A program made the translations under genes and the position numbers. This document shows positions 31,942-34,860 of a stretch of 34,860 nucleotides of DNA, in pieces. This DNA comes from Candidatus Stahliibacteriota bacterium (lineage in GTDB: Bacteria; Hydrothermota; Tepidihabitantia; B3-TA06). Numbering within the stretch: the stretch's first letter is position 1; every line of letters begins with the position of its first letter. The notes beneath the pieces are model-generated. The model was given only the letters and a program-made list of their open reading frames with translations. It did no database searches and was not told the DNA's origin. The stretch is from the NCBI GenBank assembly GCA_030670165.1, contig DAOVCF010000003.1, positions 1 to 34,860 on the forward strand. The letters run 5' to 3'.

Positions 31942-32763
31942 GTGGCAGAGATACTCTGGTTGGAGCCTACCCGAGAGACTAACCTGCCTCCTACCAGTAT
32001 CTTCTTTGCTTCGGGTAGATTTGTTCTTTCCACCTTTGTGCTTGGTGATCTCGATGTTGATAGACGAAGTAAAGCCTACCGGAGGATTGTTGAGGTTATC
32101 ATTGAGCGATCCCAAGAGCTCGCTTTGGGTGATGTCAGGGTGAAGCACTCCAGGTTGTCCAGCGAGATAGTAGGTTCAGTCTTTCCCCCCTATTCTTTTC
32201 CTAAACCACCGAACGATCTTTCACCCGCAACATCCTTTCCAGATATTATTGCGGAACAGGAATTACTCCATGGGAAGCTGGAGAAGGCCGATAAACTCAA
32301 GCTTATCTTCCAGGCGGTCTACGGCGGTGAGCATCTGCTTCCCGATCCTGAAGCGGCGTGGAAGTGCCTAGAGAACGAATGGGATTCCATAGAACCGGAA
32401 AGTAAGGCAGGAAAGAGGCGTGTTACGGGTACGGGTGTTATGGGTGTTATGGGTACGGGTGAGCCGCTTGCCGAGCGAATCTCGCCTGAAGGTGATCTTT
32501 ACCGAATCAATCTGAGGCCTGCGAAGGAACTTGGGGTTGATCTAAGGGAGTTTTTTGAGGCGGTGAAGCGGTCGGCAGAGGTCGTTACCGCGGATCGCGC
32601 AAGGAGTGAGGCTCGCATACTACCCCAGTCCCGGTCGGTTGGAATAGAGCCGGATATGGTTCCCAAGGGGCCTTTTCACCACTCGAAATCCTATAGAGAG
32701 AGGGTTTCGCCTGCCTACCGTCTGATTCATGCGGCCGAGATCGGGGGTCTTTTGATTAAATGA
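31942..32763 (+). CDS. Conserved protein of unknown function
   Basis: A soluble protein of 273 residues if started at GTG 31942, 4 nt after the porU stop; an ATG at 31864 would overlap the porU end by 74 nt and adds residues without family character. There is no Shine-Dalgarno, so translation is probably coupled. The middle block LIFQAVYGGEHLLPDPEAAW, with the later LYRINLR, recalls a family of uncharacterised bacterial proteins with a similar aromatic-G-G-x-H-L motif; I cannot name a function. There is no signal peptide or membrane segment. Near residues 160-174 it carries an insertion of Gly, Val, Thr and Met that is the translation of the 9-bp repeat, in frame, so it probably sits in a loop. 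The His, Glu and Asp residues of the motif could be an active site. Confidence 0.68.
   Translation: MAEILWLEPTRETNLPPTSIFFASGRFVLSTFVLGDLDVDRRSKAYRRIVEVIIERSQELALGDVRVKHSRLSSEIVGSVFPPYSFPKPPNDLSPATSFPDIIAEQELLHGKLEKADKLKLIFQAVYGGEHLLPDPEAAWKCLENEWDSIEPESKAGKRRVTGTGVMGVMGTGEPLAERISPEGDLYRINLRPAKELGVDLREFFEAVKRSAEVVTADRARSEARILPQSRSVGIEPDMVPKGPFHHSKSYRERVSPAYRLIHAAEIGGLLIK
32419..32461. repeat. In-frame array of the 9-bp repeat in the unknown gene
   Basis: Degenerate copies of GGTGTTACG (the reverse complement of CGTAACACC), with GGTACG short forms that lost 3 bp. All lengths are multiples of 3, so the frame is kept. Confidence 0.75.
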
Positions 32764-32791
32764 TTGACAAGCGGGAGTTGTTTACTATAGT
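32764..32791 (+). promoter_or_regulatory. Cupin gene promoter
   Basis: TTGACA (32764-32769), a 16-bp spacer and TATAGT (32786-32791), directly after the stop of the preceding gene. The leader would be about 12 nt and contains AAGGAGG. Confidence 0.75.
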
Positions 32792-32809
32792 GAGCAAGAA
32801 GGAGGATAG

Positions 32810-33151
32810 ATGCTCGTTCGTCACTTTACCGAGGTAAAACAGGACAAGGTAGATACTGAGGGTGCGAAGGGTGTAAAGATCCGCTGGCTTATATCCAAGA
32901 ATGAAGGGGCACCGACCTTCGCCATGCGTGAGTTTGAGGTTGAACCTGGCGGTTACACCCCTTACCATTCCCACGACTGGGAGCACGAGGTGTTTATCCT
33001 TGAAGGCGAAGGTGTAGCGGTTGGTGCCGACGGTGAAACCTCTATCAAACCTGGCATGGTGGTTTTCGTGCCCGGCGGCCAGATGCACAACTTCCGCAAC
33101 ACAGGTACCCAGACGTTACGTTTTCTATGTCTTGTTCCGCATAACCCGTAA
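32810..33151 (+). CDS. Small cupin-fold protein
   Basis: A single-domain cupin of 113 residues. Motif 1 is PYHSHDWEHEVFILEGEG (His, His, Glu metal ligands) and motif 2 is PGMVVFVPGGQMHNFRN with the third His. The fold binds a divalent metal and serves many enzymes and sensors; nothing in the sequence gives the substrate. An AAGGAGG site lies 6 nt before the ATG. The stop codon TAA lies inside the first clear copy of the 9-bp repeat downstream, so the last residues (PHNP) may have been set by the repeat insertion. Confidence 0.88.
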   Translation: MLVRHFTEVKQDKVDTEGAKGVKIRWLISKNEGAPTFAMREFEVEPGGYTPYHSHDWEHEVFILEGEGVAVGADGETSIKPGMVVFVPGGQMHNFRNTGTQTLRFLCLVPHNP

Positions 33152-33173
33152 CACCCGTGACACCCGTAACACG
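33138..33173. repeat. 9-bp repeat array at the end of the cupin gene
   Basis: Three clear units, CGTAACACC, CGTGACACC and CGTAACACG (33147-33173), with a more degenerate one before them. The cupin stop codon is made by the first clear unit. Confidence 0.8.
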
Positions 33174-33198
33174 CCAACACGTTACTTCAACGTGGTGG
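33174..33198. other. Inverted repeat after the cupin gene
   Basis: CCA, a mismatch, CACGTT, loop ACTTC, AACGTG, a mismatch and TGG make a 10-position stem with one mismatch. It is not followed by a T-run. It may be a transcript end or an operator for the small DNA-binding protein encoded next. Confidence 0.45.
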
Positions 33199-33249
33199 CA
33201 GGTTGTGAGTTTTAAGAACCTTGTAAGGATCAAACAAGGAGGAGATATT

Positions 33250-33552
33250 ATGAATCAATCCCTCGAAGATTCCTTAGTAGAGTTTTTCAGACATACAAAC
33301 GTTTCTTGTGCAATTTTAAAGACCCTTTGCGAATTCAAGGAGCCTGTTAAGTTCGATCAACTGGTGGATAGGGTAGGTTCAGTCATGACCGACCGCATCC
33401 CGGATTACGCGATTGAAGGAGCGGTTCGGGCGGCTTTAAAGCTTCTGAAAACCACGGGATGGGTTCACAAGTCCGACGACGGGTTTAGCCTGACCGATTT
33501 AGGGCGCGACCTGGCATCAAGGATCACGGAGTGTAAACCGAGAGGGTTTTAG
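33250..33552 (+). CDS. Small winged-helix protein, putative transcription regulator
   Basis: 100 residues. The start at 33250 is set by AAGGAGG 8-9 nt upstream; a longer frame from 33157 would translate the repeat and hairpin. The order helix, helix, helix, two-strand wing fits a winged helix-turn-helix (VKFDQLVDRVG, then AVRAALKLLKTTGWVHKSDDGFSLTDLGRDLASR), and the ending TDLG.. is common in such regulators. There is no sensor domain. The target is unknown; the inverted repeat 52 bp upstream could be its own operator. It converges on uvrB. Confidence 0.72.
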   Translation: MNQSLEDSLVEFFRHTNVSCAILKTLCEFKEPVKFDQLVDRVGSVMTDRIPDYAIEGAVRAALKLLKTTGWVHKSDDGFSLTDLGRDLASRITECKPRGF

Positions 33553-33667
33553 CATTAGAAGTCTTGAGGTGTAACGTATCCTTAATCCGTAGGGGTCGAC
33601 GTTGGCGTTTTGGACGCCCGCTTCGCCTCAGATCGGCCCACAATCTTATTATTGAATCGAGGACTTA

Positions 33668-34860
33668 TCAACTCGGTCGGGTTCCCTTCTTGAGAATCTC
33701 CTTGTCTATCTTTAGTTTAAGTTCACTGATCCGGTCGCGGTAGATGACTGCTTTCTCGAAGTCCAACTGATCAGCCGCCTCCTTCATCTCCTCCTGTAAC
33801 CTGGCGATCGTCGCCAGACGCTCCTCCTCGTCTTTTGGCTCGTGACCAAGATCAATCTCTTCTATCTTCCTGGCGTCGGCGACCCCGGTGGTGGCCATTA
33901 CCTGCTGGATGGATTTTTTTATGGTCTGCGGGGTTATCCCATGGTCGGTGTTGTATCGGATCTGTTTTTTTCGGCGCCGCTCCGACTCTTGCATGGCCGC
34001 CCGCATGGAGTTTGTTATCCTGTCTGCGTAAAGGAGCACCAGACCTTCCACGTTTCGCGCGGCCCGGCCCGAGGTTTGAATCAGCGACCGTGTATCGCGC
34101 AGGAACCCTTCCTTGTCCGCGTCCAGGATCGCTACAAGCGAGACCTCGGGTAGATCAAGTCCTTCCCTTAAAAGATTTATCCCCACCAGCACGTCGAACT
34201 CGCCTAATCGCAGACCGCGTAACAATTCCACCCTCTCAAGCGCGTTGATCTCCGAGTGCATGTAGTGCACCTTAAGCCCCATCTCGGCAAGGTAGGTGGC
34301 GAGGTCTTCGGCCATCCGCTTGGTCAGGGTTGTAACCAGGGTACGCTCCCCCCGCTCAACGCGCACGCGTATCTCCTCTATGAGATCATCCACCTGATTG
34401 GCGGTTGGCCGGATTATCATCGGCGGATCAACCAGACCGGTTGGACGTACCACAAGATCGATTATCCTGTCCTTAGAGTTGATGAGTTCGTAGGCTCCAG
34501 GAGTTGCCGAGGTGTAGATGCGCTGACCGACCAGCGACTCGAACTCGGCGAACTTCAAGGGCCGGTTGTCAAGCGCCGATGGCAGTCTGAACCCGTGATC
34601 CACCAGGTTCTGTTTGCGAAAGCGATCGCCCTTGTACATCCCGTCCACCTGAGGCACGCCTACGTGCGATTCGTCCATGATGGTCAAAAAATCCTTGGGA
34701 AAGTAGTCCAGAAGACACCAGGGTCTGGATCCAGCCGCTCTGCCTGAAAGATGCCTGGAGTAATTCTCGATACCCGGGCAATAGCCTACCTCCCTGAGCA
34801 TCTCGATGTCGTAGCGGGTTCTGGTTTTCAGTCTCTGCGCTTCAAGGAGCTTTCCCTGGC
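33668..34860 (-). CDS. uvrB: Excinuclease ABC subunit B, 3' part (5' end outside the window)
   Basis: About 397 C-terminal residues of UvrB; the frame stays open to the window edge, so the gene starts beyond 34860 and the ATG at 34801 is internal. UvrB is the helicase-like damage verifier loaded by UvrA. Visible are YCPGIENYSRHL, DYFPKDFLTIMDESH (the DESH region), FDVLVGINLLREGLD, LDADKEGFLR and motif VI QTSGRAARN. The C-terminal UVR coiled-coil (EEMKEAADQLDFEKAVIYRD) binds UvrC or UvrA. The sequence looks intact and ordinary. It lies almost 29 kb from uvrA in this genome. Confidence 0.97.
   Translation of the reverse strand, partial: QGKLLEAQRLKTRTRYDIEMLREVGYCPGIENYSRHLSGRAAGSRPWCLLDYFPKDFLTIMDESHVGVPQVDGMYKGDRFRKQNLVDHGFRLPSALDNRPLKFAEFESLVGQRIYTSATPGAYELINSKDRIIDLVVRPTGLVDPPMIIRPTANQVDDLIEEIRVRVERGERTLVTTLTKRMAEDLATYLAEMGLKVHYMHSEINALERVELLRGLRLGEFDVLVGINLLREGLDLPEVSLVAILDADKEGFLRDTRSLIQTSGRAARNVEGLVLLYADRITNSMRAAMQESERRRKKQIRYNTDHGITPQTIKKSIQQVMATTGVADARKIEEIDLGHEPKDEEERLATIARLQEEMKEAADQLDFEKAVIYRDRISELKLKIDKEILKKGTRPS

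Noticed and set aside
33157..33249. Longer start for the winged-helix protein
   Set aside because: It would translate the 9-bp repeat and the hairpin; AAGGAGG marks 33250.
33604..33618. Hairpin between the winged-helix gene and uvrB as a bidirectional terminator
   Set aside because: The stem is only 5 bp and no T-run follows on either strand.

Overview
The window reads as a chromosomal segment of an uncultivated, diderm, FCB-like bacterium, most plausibly candidate division WOR-3 (Stahlbacteria) or a close relative. The placement rests on a PorU-type gingipain-fold sortase, two secreted repeat proteins with type IX-like C-terminal sorting domains, an outer-membrane barrel/peptidase fusion, frequent 1-4 nt gene overlaps and a DUF6754-like membrane protein. 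It is inference; no rRNA gene is present. No stretch over 300 bases lacks a gene or gene remnant.

Layout. 1-5.1 kb (minus): a small secreted protein with a terminator-like hairpin, then uvrA-cca. 5.2-6.4 kb (minus): a secreted protein with five 52-residue repeats. 6.5-9.9 kb (plus): a ybbR/cdaR-like gene, tsaD and recJ, joined by 4-nt overlaps. 10.05-16.4 kb (minus): a probable seven-gene operon, mazG-like, four membrane proteins of unknown function (one DUF6754-like), a phosphomannomutase/phosphoglucomutase and efp. 16.6-18.0 kb (minus): a second secreted repeat protein. 18.2-19.5 kb: tRNA-Thr and tRNA-Tyr, an unusual non-coding stretch with 11-bp iterons and a long hairpin, and a broken IS30-family transposase. 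19.5-28.0 kb (plus): a CaCA cation exchanger, then glmS-like, a peptidase/propeller/barrel protein, a lipoprotein whose C-terminal half looks like the SecD periplasmic head, and a processive glycosyltransferase. 28.1-33.6 kb (plus): porU-like sortase, an unknown gene, a cupin and a small winged-helix protein. 33.7 kb to the end (minus): the 3' part of uvrB.

Themes. The genes serve DNA repair (uvrA, uvrB, recJ), tRNA maturation and translation (cca, tsaD, efp, two tRNAs without encoded CCA), sugar-phosphate and envelope chemistry (phosphohexomutase, glmS, glycosyltransferase), and outer-membrane export or surface display (porU, two cargo proteins, barrel, lipoprotein). Eleven good and one weaker sigma70-like promoters can be read by eye, mostly TTGACA, a 16-17 bp spacer and TATAAT-like -10 boxes. 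They fall into two groups: operons for housekeeping or membrane genes where the start codon lies 5-12 nt after the -10 box (leaderless or nearly so), and genes for secreted or small proteins with a real leader and usually a Shine-Dalgarno site.

Best candidates for something undescribed: the four-gene membrane cluster at 12.0-16.1 kb, the SecD-head-like lipoprotein next to the barrel/peptidase gene, and a 9-bp repeat (CGTAACACC) that appears tandemly at three places, twice inside reading frames.
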